Origin: Welwitschia mirabilis
Lineage: Eukaryota; Gnetophyta; Gnetopsida; Welwitschiales
Assembly (NCBI GenBank): GCA_051453625.1
Contig: JBOZIK010000001.1
Coordinates: forward strand, 142,442,968-142,506,967
Length of the DNA stretch: 64,000 nucleotides
Direction of reading: 5' to 3'
Below, piece by piece: positions 12,175 to 21,700 of this stretch (the stretch's first letter is position 1; each line of letters starts with the position of its first letter). Below the pieces are notes generated by a model that was not told the DNA's origin, ran no database searches, and worked only from the letters and a program-made list of their open reading frames with translations. The translations under genes and the position numbers were made by a program.

Positions 12175-12790
12175 AGGTGGCTTAGGACTAAAAACTATGA
12201 AGGATCTTAATCAAATGATTCTTAACAAAATGGCTACTAAGTATCATCTTGAACCAGAAATTTCACGGATAAAACTTTGCATAGAAAAATATGATAGAAA
12301 TTTACAAGAAGGATCGCCAACATGGATGCCCATGTGGAAGGAAATACTACAATTTTATCCAATCTTAACTAGTCATAATATTAGTATAAATAATGTGCCA
12401 ACAAAAAATGGAAGAATCTTAGCAGAAAAAATAATAAGGAACAATTTGAACATGATACAAATTGGAAAAATATCTGGAAATTACATAACCCAAAAAAAGG
12501 TTAAGGTCTTTTCTTGGCTTCTTCTCATAAGAAAACTATCCACAAATATTAAGCTTTAGCAAAAAGCCTTAGAATTAATCAATATTGCTTCTTATGTGGA
12601 GAAAAAGGAGAGGACATTAATCATCTCTTTTTACATTGTTCATTTACAAAAAATATTTTTTATAAGTGTCAAATGCCATTGATTGATTCACTAAAAGACT
12701 TTTTCATAGTAAACAAACAAAAAAGATTTAAACTGGCTTTGGCATGGTGGATAATTTGGAAGCATAGAAATACTTATACCATTGAAAACA
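12175..12790 (+). pseudogene. LINE C-terminal region with zf-RVT zinc-binding domain
   Basis: GGLGLKTMKDLNQMILNKM (from about 12178) is the conserved block after the thumb. An open frame 12197-12559 continues into the region before the zinc domain. At about 12583-12650 the reading YCFLCGEKGEDINHLFLHC shows the complete C-x2-C...H-x4-C pattern of zf-RVT. KLALAWWIIWKHRN near 12730-12775 is the typical W..W..RN ending of plant L1 ORF2. The domain order confirms the plant L1 assignment. Confidence 0.8.
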
Positions 12791-13030
12791 TGATACCGAA
12801 TTGTAATGTAGTTTCTTACTCTCTCTTCTTCTTTATTTCTATTTGAAATTATTTAACTAAGGAAAAATAAGTGTATATTTCTTAGACAAATTAACATATT
12901 AAGTTACATTGTAATCATAATAATTGAGCAAATAGGCCTTAACATTTGGAAAGGCCAACATGTCTGAATTGATTACAATATTCCGATTCTGATTCTTAAT
13001 ATAGTCACCTTTTCTTTAAAAAAAATAATA

Positions 13031-13489
13031 AAGAAATATTTTTATAACTATGATGGATTTATTAAATGAATAATGTCTAATTCCAATTTATTAGATACCT
13101 ACATGGAATTGATTAGAAATATCTTATTTGATTGTTTTAGTATAGATTTATCAAAAATTCATAAGTGAAGATATTTTAAGACAAAATGAAAAATATTGGG
13201 CTAAAGTGTTTTAATAATATCTTACTCAATGTGAAAAATAAAATAGCATAACTTTAGTTGAATCACAAATTTTAGGATATGATTATTTCATTACTTTTTA
13301 GGCTTCTCTTGATTTTAAAGATCTAAGAAGGATTTCATTAAATGAGATTTTAAATAATTAATTATATATCATTTTATATCTAACTACTTATAACTTGAAT
13401 TTTCATTTTTATGAATTTATAAGAACTTTTAATAATATTTGAATTTTCATTTTTATGAATCTAGAAGAACCTCTAGTAATATTTGATAC
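13031..13489. other. No gene recognised between LINE and Tat-like element
   Basis: The stretch is AT-rich. It contains a short direct repeat: TTGAATTTTCATTTTTATGAAT with a following AGAACCT/TTT(A/C) stretch occurs near 13394 and again near 13439. No integrase motif was seen on the minus strand. Confidence 0.35.
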
Positions 13490-13639
13490 GACAAATATGT
13501 TATAATGGAATTGTTTTAGCTAATAATCATTTTTGGAGTTTTGATAATTCTTGAGATATCACCAATCGATATTTCATGAATTTTATTTATTTTATCTTCT
13601 AAATAATTCTTTTTCAATCATATAATTAGAGGATGGATT

Positions 13640-14060
13640 ATCCATGATTTTTATAGGATATAATACAATAAGTTAAATTGCTAAGTAATTAGCTATAGTG
13701 TTTGTTTTTCTTAACATGTTTTCTATTATAATAGTATTGAATTTTAGAATTAAACTTTTGACTTTCAAAAGATACTATTATAAGAATTCTAATTTTTAAT
13801 TAACATTTTCTAATATTTAACTAATTATTAATTAATTATCTCCTATTAATTTTATATTCTTAAAGATAGATTTGTATGGTATTTTTAATGCTCTTAATAA
13901 AGCTTCATATTCTACAATATTGTTCATGTATGAAAATATAAGCTTAAATGACATAAAAAAATAACTTTATTTGTGTATAAAAAATTATGATTCTAATTAA
14001 TTTTCTCATTTGATTACTTGCTCAATTAAAAAATAGAATGACTTCATACTCATTATTTAT
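13640..14060 (-). pseudogene. Second (archaeal-type) RNase H remnant of the Tat-like element
   Basis: At about 13936-13865 the minus strand reads MNNIVEYEALLRALK, which matches the TNN.AEYEAL..GL.A block of the additional RNase H found in Tat-lineage elements. The conserved glutamate is kept. Further on, ENMLRKTNTIANYLA (about 13720-13675) matches H.PR..N..ADALA. This second domain is the reason for the Tat-like call. Confidence 0.65.
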
Positions 14061-14119
14061 TGATTTGTCAATTTTGATGAGATTTACATCTTTATCTTAG
14101 AATGAATATTCTTTATTAC

Positions 14120-14420
14120 ATGGAGTTATCTTAATTTGTAGTTTCCAGTGGAAAATTAACAAGACAATCTATAATGCAATTTTCTTTTATAGACCTTTGA
14201 TATTTAAATTCTAAGTAAAATTCCCCTATCATCGTAGCCCATTTAGCTCTTCTAGAGTTTCCCATTGATTATTCTAGAAAATGGTTCAAGATGTTCTAAC
14301 CCATAATTACTATTATCTTATTGTCTATCATGTAATGTCTAAATTTATTTGTTGCAAATACTAGACTTGAACATACTTTTTCTACTTTTGAGTAATTTTT
14401 CTAATATTCATGAAGAGTTT
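14120..14420 (-). pseudogene. Ty3 RNase H domain remnant
   Basis: Minus-strand reading near 14400-14330 gives YSKVEKVCSSLVFATNKFRHYM, matching the Y.P.EK.CLALV.A..KLRHYM block of plant Ty3 RNase H. It is followed by a region like GR.AKW...L.EF (about 14260-14210) and FKYQRSIKENCIIDCLV (compare Y.P.KAIKGQALADFL). RNase H removes the RNA strand during reverse transcription. Confidence 0.72.
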
Positions 14421-14599
14421 GACTTATATAGTAGAATAATTTATCCTTTCTTTCTTTGTCTCTTTTAAAAAATAATTGTACTTCTAGAATTTTGATTATG
14501 CAATAAATATAAATAAAATGGTTAATTTAATTTATAAATTCAATAAAGGTGATTGACTTAGATATTACTTAAGTCTATAAAATGATTCTTAGAATTACT

Positions 14600-15490
14600 T
14601 ATAATAGTTAAATTTTACATCTTTATTTAATAGATGATAAAATAACATATGTTTATTAGTGAGATTAATGGTAAATACTCTAGTTAACTTAATACTTCAT
14701 TGTAAGCTTCTTAGTTCTTTTAAAATCTTTGATGATGTCATTTCAATGATTACCTTCACATTAATTCTATGCATTTCTATTCATTATTTGATGCTATGAA
14801 TCCTAGGAACTTACTAGATGGATTTTCAAATGCACACTTCTTCAGATTGAAGTTCAAATTCTCTTTCTTTTCTTATTCAAATAACTTTCTTAGATCTTTT
14901 TCACATTGATCTCATTATTTTGACTTAATGTATCATATACATAGTTCTTTAATGTAGAATGGATGAAATTATGAAACATATAGTTAATTTTCCTTTGATT
15001 TATTACTCTAGAGTATTTTAGCATAACATGAAAAAAATGATAATAAATGTTGTTTTATGTTAACTAGTTAGATTAATAAAGATTTTATTATAACTGTAAG
15101 AACCATTCCTTAAGAATAAAAGATCAAAGTTTATAGCATTATTAACTAAGATATCAATATTAGATAAGGGATAATCATACTTAAGATGATCTTATCTAAA
15201 TACTTATAGTTTATGTAGATTTAGATTCTACGCATTATATTCATAACTACTACTATGTGATACCTAATCAAAGTAGTCAACTGATCTAATGAACCACATG
15301 ATTCAAATCCTTTTCATATATTCTTTAACTTCTAATGCTATTCAAGGATTTAATTTTCTCACTTTTTCTTATAAGGTTTTGCATATAATTTTATGACTAT
15401 CTTATGCATGACAATGGATCATTAATCATAAGCATATCTTTATAATGCCAAATGAAGAAATCTTTATGCTCTTTTATAAATTTCCTAGTT
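14600..15490 (-). pseudogene. Tat-like Ty3 reverse transcriptase remnant
   Basis: The minus strand shows EHKDFFIWHYKDM (about 15465, compare EYxDVFAWSYxDMPG), then YPLPNIDILV (about 15175-15145), then NQRKINYMFHNFI (about 14995). YVYD occupies the catalytic YVDD site at 943-932 plus 14000 (14943-14932), so the first aspartate is replaced by Tyr. NLKKCAFE...SKFLGFI (about 14850-14795) and SSKILKELRSLQ (about 14745-14705) follow, matching the NLKKCxFGV..GKFLGF and P.N.KELRSLQG blocks. Stops are frequent. The wording of these blocks is that of plant Tat-type elements. Confidence 0.78.
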
Positions 15491-15810
15491 TCTTTTATTT
15501 TAGATTCTAGGTTTTAATTAATTTAAGAATGTAAGAAGAGATATTTTAGTTAATAAAAAGGTCATAAGTTTCTACTTTTGATCCTTTAAAAGAGAGGCTT
15601 TGAATTCTGATGACTTTAATTCATTATGAGTTGATTCACTAGTTGTTGAATAACTAGATTTAGAATCATAGTTCTTGGAATGTGAATCATCATTATTATG
15701 TAGAATAAAATCATAATTGAGATAATACTTTAGCCTTATCCCATAATAATTGATTATTAATGACCTCTCAAGTAATTTAATCATCTTTGATATTTTTAAT
15801 CCTAGCAAGG

Positions 15811-16703
15811 ATAAAAGGGTCTACTTTAAAAATTATATTATATCTTATATCATAAAGTTTTAAATAATAAAAAAGTAGTCATTATGATAAGGATATAAAA
15901 TAAAGATGTGTTTAACTAAAATAATGGACATCAAAGTTATAAAATAAAGAACTAAAAATAAGGTTGTGATAAGTTAGTCCACTTTAAGTTATTAAAATTA
16001 GTTAACAAATAGTGAAGTTACTTCATATAACATTAACAATCTAGCATAGAGAGAAAACAATGGATGAGAATGTACAGTGGATGAGTGAGAAAGATGTCAT
16101 GCTAATTCCAACAAAGACTCAAATGGATGTAAAGAATAACATTCTAAGTAAAGTTATAATACAATGATACTGTAAGAAGCTGTACCAAGATAATGATGAA
16201 CTAACATTATGGTTTTTTTTCTTTTTTCTTTTTCTCTTTTTATTGTATCATTTTATTTCTTTTTTTGAAAATCAAAGCTGTAAGTTACTATGCCATGAGA
16301 CCATGATTTATAATAAGATATTAATTTTTTCTTATTTCTTTGATAACAATAATTCACATATTAGGGTTTTTATGCTTCCCATTTTTTTAAATCTCTTTTT
16401 CCTTCTTTTTTCCTTTATTGCATAATTCCATTACAGATGAAGTCACTACTCTAGTTAACTTTACAAATACTAAGAGAACTTGATCAAAGATGATCTAGAA
16501 ATTACCTCATTGACTACATCTTTCTTAAAGGTCAAAACACTAAGCCATATGTTAAAATGGATTATTCATAAGTAGTCTAACTTTGAAAGATTTAAAAAAA
16601 TCAAAATTGAGAGTTTAGAATTAGAAAATAAAAGTGAAGATAATTCAAAAACCTTAGACTTTTATAGGAATACCTAAAACGATTCAAAATTATGAAATAA
16701 ATG
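15811..16703. other. No gene recognised
   Basis: The region includes a pyrimidine-rich stretch near 16211-16260 (T and C with few purines) and a T-rich open frame 16243-16425 that shows no family motif. The plus strand between about 16560 and 16700 has weak coding texture that may lead into the inverted-repeat region. Confidence 0.3.
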
Positions 16704-16985
16704 ACTTATAAAAAGAGTTTTACTAAATAAGTTAAATATTTTTATAAATTAAGGAAATATTTATAGAGAATAGGCTTGAGCTCCTTAATTTATTTCCCAA
16801 GTTTAAAATTTCATTACTCTATAAAGAGTAAATAAATAACTAAGTATTATTACGAAGCTATTAATTATCTCTCATTCATGTGGAATGGAAAACATCAATA
16901 GGTTAATACTAATATTTTGAAAGATATCTTTGGCTTGAAGGATGATGAATTTACATAAATGAAGAAAAGCTTAGCTTCAAGAAGT
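16704..16985 (+). repeat. Left arm of a 280-bp inverted repeat
   Basis: This arm matches the reverse complement of 18519-18797 with only scattered differences. It runs from TTATAAAAAGAGTTTTACT to TTAGCTTCAAGAAGT. The plus-strand reading includes FPSLKFHYSIKSK and LSFMWNGKHQ, the same coding as in the right arm on the minus strand. The spacer is about 1.53 kb. Confidence 0.85.
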
Positions 16986-17600
16986 AGAGAAATTGGAAAG
17001 AAATATTTTTACTATGAAAGGCTAATAGACTCTAAGAATAAATTATTAATAATTTATTTCATTACAAAGTTACTAGTAATATTAGATTGAATTTTAGCGG
17101 TATTCCATTTTGGATTTTTAAATGTCTTCACAAAATGTTAAGTAAGAAATAAAAATTCATAAGATGAACATGATTAAGGAAAATGATTAAAGGCTTTATA
17201 AAGGGCACAAAAAATACTAAAACATATTTCTTTTCTTATTATATCTAATTAAACATCTTTTTCTTAGTTAAATTTATCATGGTGATATCTTCTTTAAATA
17301 TTTCTATTTAAGTATTTATTTAAATGATGGAAAAATAGACCTTTTAAGTCTTAATGACATTAGTGATGTAGAAGATAAGGAAACAAAGAATGTGTTATTT
17401 AAGGAAGAAAAGAAAATTCACATGATGATAGACAAGATTATAATCAAAAGCAAAAAATATTCCATTAGGTCTCTACCATTAAGTTTGGTCACTGCTTAAG
17501 AGAAAAATTAAGTATTAAGAAGATTGATAAAGAGATCTCTAAAGAGAATGAGAGTATACATAAGGATACAATGTGGCTAAAGAATTTTCTTACTAAGTAT
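16986..17600 (+). pseudogene. Unrecognised coding-like stretch, plus strand
   Basis: Downstream of the left arm the plus strand keeps coding texture. A frame near 17325-17480 reads NDGKIDLLSLNDISDVEDKE and then a Lys/Ile-rich part ending in RSLPLSLV. It probably is the C-terminal continuation of the same protein whose earlier part lies on the minus strand at 18.8-21.7 kb. I do not recognise the family. Stops interrupt it. Confidence 0.35.
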
Positions 17601-18518
17601 TTGATATATATTAATTTGAAATAAAACTTTTAGACATATTTCTTTATTTTATTTTGTTCTCTTATTTATTCTTTTTTCAAAAATTAATATTTCTTTATAG
17701 ATTTTTTTTATTCACCTTATTTTAGTTTACAAAGCTCCCACAAGATATCTCTAGACTAATGCATAAAGAAAAAGTGAAAGGCATCTCTTCTTTATTTATT
17801 TCTTTTTTGCATTAAAATTTATAGATTACTTATGTAGATGTAATTAAGCACAAATGCATGTATTATCAACTATTTTCTAATTATGCCAAAAAAAGTTAGA
17901 TTAAATATTTAATGGTGATAAGTAAGAGCTAATCTTTATTTTAGCAAATTTAGACAAGTTTGTAATAAACCCTTTTCTATGAAAATACAAGATGAAAAAC
18001 CTTGTGAAATGGTTAGTAGTGATAATATTATAATATACTTATCAAATTTTCTAAAGGGAGTATTTTTTGTATTGGACCATATGTCATGATGAACTTTAAA
18101 AATCATGAAATATCACTTCCATTCTTATCTTTTTAGAGGAAAGGTTTTAAACTTTAGAAAATGAATCTATATTTAATCAATGATAGTTTGAAATTATAAT
18201 ATGTAAGAGAATATTTCACTCCTCTTAAATATATTTTTAACTAAGCACCTTTGGAAAGACTACTAAGAAATATTAAGATTTTTTTAAAAAAGCATAACAG
18301 TGATCAAAATAAAGGTGCATTGATTAGTAGATTGAAAAGAATGATTACTAACTATGAGAAAAAGCTATAAAATATGAGAGTTATTTTTATAGAGATAAAG
18401 ATGAAGATAGGTATAGAAAAACATTAGAAGATCTAAGGATTCAAAAAGAAAGTGGGACTTTCCAAATAGATGTTTGGCATAACTAATACTTATAAATAAA
18501 CTTAGTTTATAAATAAAC
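17601..18518. other. Spacer of the inverted repeat, no gene recognised
   Basis: AT-rich sequence without motif. The minus-strand frame 18553-18365 starts within the right arm but loses similarity to the left copy after the arm boundary. Confidence 0.35.
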
Positions 18519-18797
18519 TTCTTGAAGCTAAGATTTTCTTCATTTATGTACATTCATCATCCTTCAAGCCAAAGATATCTTTCAAAATATTAGTATTACC
18601 CTATTGATGTTTTCCATTCCACATGAATGAGAGATAATTAATAGCTTCGCAATAGTACTTACTTATTTCTTTACTCTTTATAGAGTAATGAAATTTTAAA
18701 CTTGGGAAACAAATTAAGGAGCTCAAGCCTATTCTCTATAAATATTTCCTCAATTTATAAAAATATTTAACTTATTTAGTAAAACTCTTTTTATAAT
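18519..18797 (-). repeat. Right arm of the 280-bp inverted repeat
   Basis: This is the reverse-complement partner of 16704-16985. On the minus strand it continues in frame from the coding-like region to its right (19440-18841). Its homology with the left arm stops at TTCTTGAAGCTAAG (18519), after which the two copies diverge. No matching target duplication is visible at the outer ends, so simple transposon terminal repeats are unlikely. Confidence 0.85.
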
Positions 18798-20377
18798 CAT
18801 TTTTGGGTAAAATAAATTAGAAGTAAAGAAAATAAAAGGACAAAATATTGATAACACAAAATTTAAAATCTATATAAGATATGATGAAGTTATAAATTTC
18901 ATTGAGAAATAACCTCTTATTGAAATGTTGTAAATCATTATTATCGTTACATAATGCATGAAAAAAGATACTTAGAGAAAAGATCTAAGAAGTTTTTAAA
19001 GGCTCTTTAGAATGTTTATTAAGACCAAGAAGCTTTCTAACATTCAATCAAGATATGTATTTTCATCAAGGAGGTAAGGCTTCTCTCAATTAAAATGCTA
19101 ATGGCAATTTAACTCCATAAGATTTATTAGCAATTTCATAGATAAAAAATTCATATAATTCACGGAAAAGCAATCGCTTATCAAACTTGTGATATAAGGA
19201 ATTTGGAGCATAGATTTCATTCAAAAATTTTTATTAGAAATGGGGCACATTAATGGTACTATTAGAAATCTAAGGATTTTAAAAAAACTTCTTAGGATAA
19301 CTAGTTAAAGTAGTTTTAACATACTTAAGAAGCTTCTTAAGGTTTAATTCTAAGCATGGATTAGGATCAATAATATAAGGTTTACTCTAATTTAGAATTC
19401 TAAGATATTCCATATTATACTTTTGAAAAGAGTAATCATTAAATATACAAGGTAAAGTAAACTTAATAAAAGAGGGAAAGGTATTACTTTGAGTATCTCA
19501 TGGAGTTTTAAATGAAAATGATTTGAAGGTTTTAGGAATAGACTCCTCAAGGTTATGTATTTCATTAAAATAAAGGCAAGGGATCTAATTTTAAGAATTA
19601 CTTAAATGTCTAAATTGGAGAGAGGGAGAAATGTTATTATTGTTAAGATCACAAGATAATATGAAAGTAGGAGTAGAAGGATGAATGTTATTTAGACTTT
19701 CACATAAAAGTATAAGGGATGGAGAAACATGTGTAGGCTCTTTATGTTGGGTTGTTGCATTGGAAAGTATAATATATTCTCCATTAAGTTTGGTTGATTT
19801 TCTATGGGTTATTTATTATTCCTTTCTTCCTCATTGTTGTCTTTATTATTACTTTGTTGAATGATTTTTTCATTTTCGCTTTTTTCATTTTCTTCATCAT
19901 TATCTTTAACTATATTTTCCTTTTATTCATTATACTCATTATTGTTTTTTTGAATATTCTTTTCATTCTCTAAGTTGTTTAATTCATCAAAAAGATCATA
20001 AAGAGAAATGTATTCATCACCTTCTCTCTAATTATCCTTTTTTTTTCACTACATTGTTGCATGTCATTATTCTCCAAATTATTAGATTCATCAACAAAGT
20101 CATCAAGAAAAATTTGATCATTATCTTCTTCATGGGTTGAAAAAATTCAAATTCTTTATGAAATGATTCTTCTTTTTCATCTAGATTTCCTATTAGTAGA
20201 TGAAATTTAGGGATATAATCTAGTACCTTAATGTCATTATTTAAAGAATAATAATCCTCATCTTTATTATTAACTAATTGAGTTCAATCATTATTATTCT
20301 CTTATTGTCCATCTCTAACAAGTCGAATGTTATAGGTTGATTCATAATTTTATTTTCTATTTTAAAAAAAAGAAGAA

Positions 20378-20875
20378 NNNNNNNNNNNNNNNNNNNNNNN
20401 NNNNNNNNNNNNNNNNNNNNNNNNNNNNNNNNNNNNNNNNNNNNNNNNNNNNNNNNNNNNNNNNNNNNNNNNNNNNNNNNNNNNNNNNNNNNNNNNNNNN
20501 NNNNNNNNNNNNNNNNNNNNNNNNNNNNNNNNNNNNNNNNNNNNNNNNNNNNNNNNNNNNNNNNNNNNNNNNNNNNNNNNNNNNNNNNNNNNNNNNNNNN
20601 NNNNNNNNNNNNNNNNNNNNNNNNNNNNNNNNNNNNNNNNNNNNNNNNNNNNNNNNNNNNNNNNNNNNNNNNNNNNNNNNNNNNNNNNNNNNNNNNNNNN
20701 NNNNNNNNNNNNNNNNNNNNNNNNNNNNNNNNNNNNNNNNNNNNNNNNNNNNNNNNNNNNNNNNNNNNNNNNNNNNNNNNNNNNNNNNNNNNNNNNNNNN
20801 NNNNNNNNNNNNNNNNNNNNNNNNNNNNNNNNNNNNNNNNNNNNNNNNNNNNNNNNNNNNNNNNNNNNNNNNNNN
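20378..20875. other. Assembly gap (498 N)
   Basis: The gap is flanked on both sides by the same TTTAAAAAAAAGAAGAA string (20361-20377 and 20876-20892). The two contig ends may overlap, in which case little or no sequence is missing. Confidence 0.9.
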
Positions 20876-21700
20876 TTTAAAAAAAAGAAGAATTTTTGTG
20901 TTGTAAAATAACCTTAAGATAATCAAATGTGTAATAAGTTTTGTTAAGGTATCTCAATTAGATTTTCTATATTCTTAGTGGTATTTTCGAGGATTTTGGT
21001 GGTACTTTCTTACCTCTTTTTCATTTCATTAGTCATTTCCTTGACATAGTAATTTACTTATTCATACTGATTCATGGGAGATGGATCTTATTTTTCATAG
21101 TAATTCATAAGAGATGGATGTTATCCACTAAAATGATTGTAAGGGATATTGCTAAATGAGGTGAAATATCTAAAATGTTGAAAATTCTCATTGTCATTTT
21201 TACATAAAGCTTGAAAAGAAGGGGAGAATAGGTAGGTTAAAAAGAGGAAGGGATCTAATTCCTAGTCTCAACATTATTTGGTGTTATTCATCTTCATTTT
21301 GTAAATATTTCTCAAAGTGTTCTTTTTTCATTATCCTTTGAAATTATATTACTTTTCCTCCTTTTAGCTCTCTTTCAGCCAGTACTTCTCCAATGATCTT
21401 TTTATCACTATTCTTAGAAGTAGATGAGGAGGATTAATAAAAATAATTCTTAGTTTAAAGTTCTATATCATCACTAGGAGGTAAGTCAAAAGATTTTTGG
21501 ATTTCTCATTTCCTTTTCGGAATTAACTCTTCAACTATAGTATTCCCATTTGAATTAAATGTTTCTATCATGATTGATGTACTACGTAATGCTACTCATT
21601 AAATTTGACATTGATGAAGAAGGGAGAAAACAATTTTACTTCTATTCTATTATTATCATAACTTCTATTAAAAAATTTGGTTTTGAAATAATAAAAGTAG

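Larger units (their letters stand above)
8480..13030 (+). mobile_element. Degenerate plant L1-type LINE, near full length
   Basis: All parts of a plant L1 element occur in order on the plus strand: an ORF1 with a nucleic-acid-binding domain and a zinc knuckle (about 8560-9150), an endonuclease (9725-10420), a reverse transcriptase (10965-12150) and a C-terminal zf-RVT domain (about 12480-12790). The 3' end is probably near 13018-13030, where a TTTTCTTTAAAAAAAATAATAAAG tail-like stretch sits, although a clean poly-A and target duplication are not visible. The left limit at 8480 is set by a possible ATG near 8483 and is only a guess. Multiple stops and shifts make it inactive. It is the best preserved element of the left half. 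Confidence 0.82.
13490..15810 (-). mobile_element. Degenerate Ty3/gypsy element, Tat-like lineage (pol part)
   Basis: Minus-strand reading from about 15480 downwards gives RT, RNase H and then a second RNase H-like domain. The last is the hallmark of Tat/Ogre-type plant Ty3 elements. No convincing integrase was found below 13490, and no LTR, primer site or target duplication could be defined. The broken coding region at 18.5-21.7 kb lies upstream on the same strand and might be the gag or ORF1 of this element, but I have no proof. The 31 bp to 700 bp stretches between domains contain no other signals. Confidence 0.75.
18519..21700 (-). pseudogene. Unrecognised broken polyprotein-like coding region
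   Basis: One minus-strand frame runs from about 19440 to 18841 with few stops. It includes SLYHKFDKRLLFRELYEFF, then IYEIANKSYGVKLPLAF and LREALPP. Between about 20280 and 19800 an acidic Asn/Asp/Glu-rich part carries two related segments, FLDDFVDESNNLE and SLYDLFDELNNLE. From about 21200 to 20900 a part reads YFTSFSNIPYNHFSG, NYYEK and ENTTKNIENLIEI. Near 21400 there is a serine-rich SSSSTSKNSDKK. The layout (Ser/Pro/Tyr-rich, coiled, acidic, then globular) resembles a retroelement gag or ORF1. Its position upstream of the Tat-like pol on the same strand is compatible with that. I do not recognise the family. A gap of N (20378-20875) interrupts it. Confidence 0.4.

Noticed and set aside
15572-15808. 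Serine-rich minus-strand frame as a host gene
   Set aside because: It lies upstream of the Tat-like RT, has no motif and fits a linker of that element or chance.
16704-18797. Inverted repeat as terminal repeats of a Mutator-like or fold-back transposon
   Set aside because: No 8-11 bp flanking duplication, arms contain coding sequence, and coding continues outward from the right arm.
20337-20926. Long open frames on both strands across the N run
   Set aside because: Nearly all codons are N; the frames are open only because unknown bases cannot form stops.
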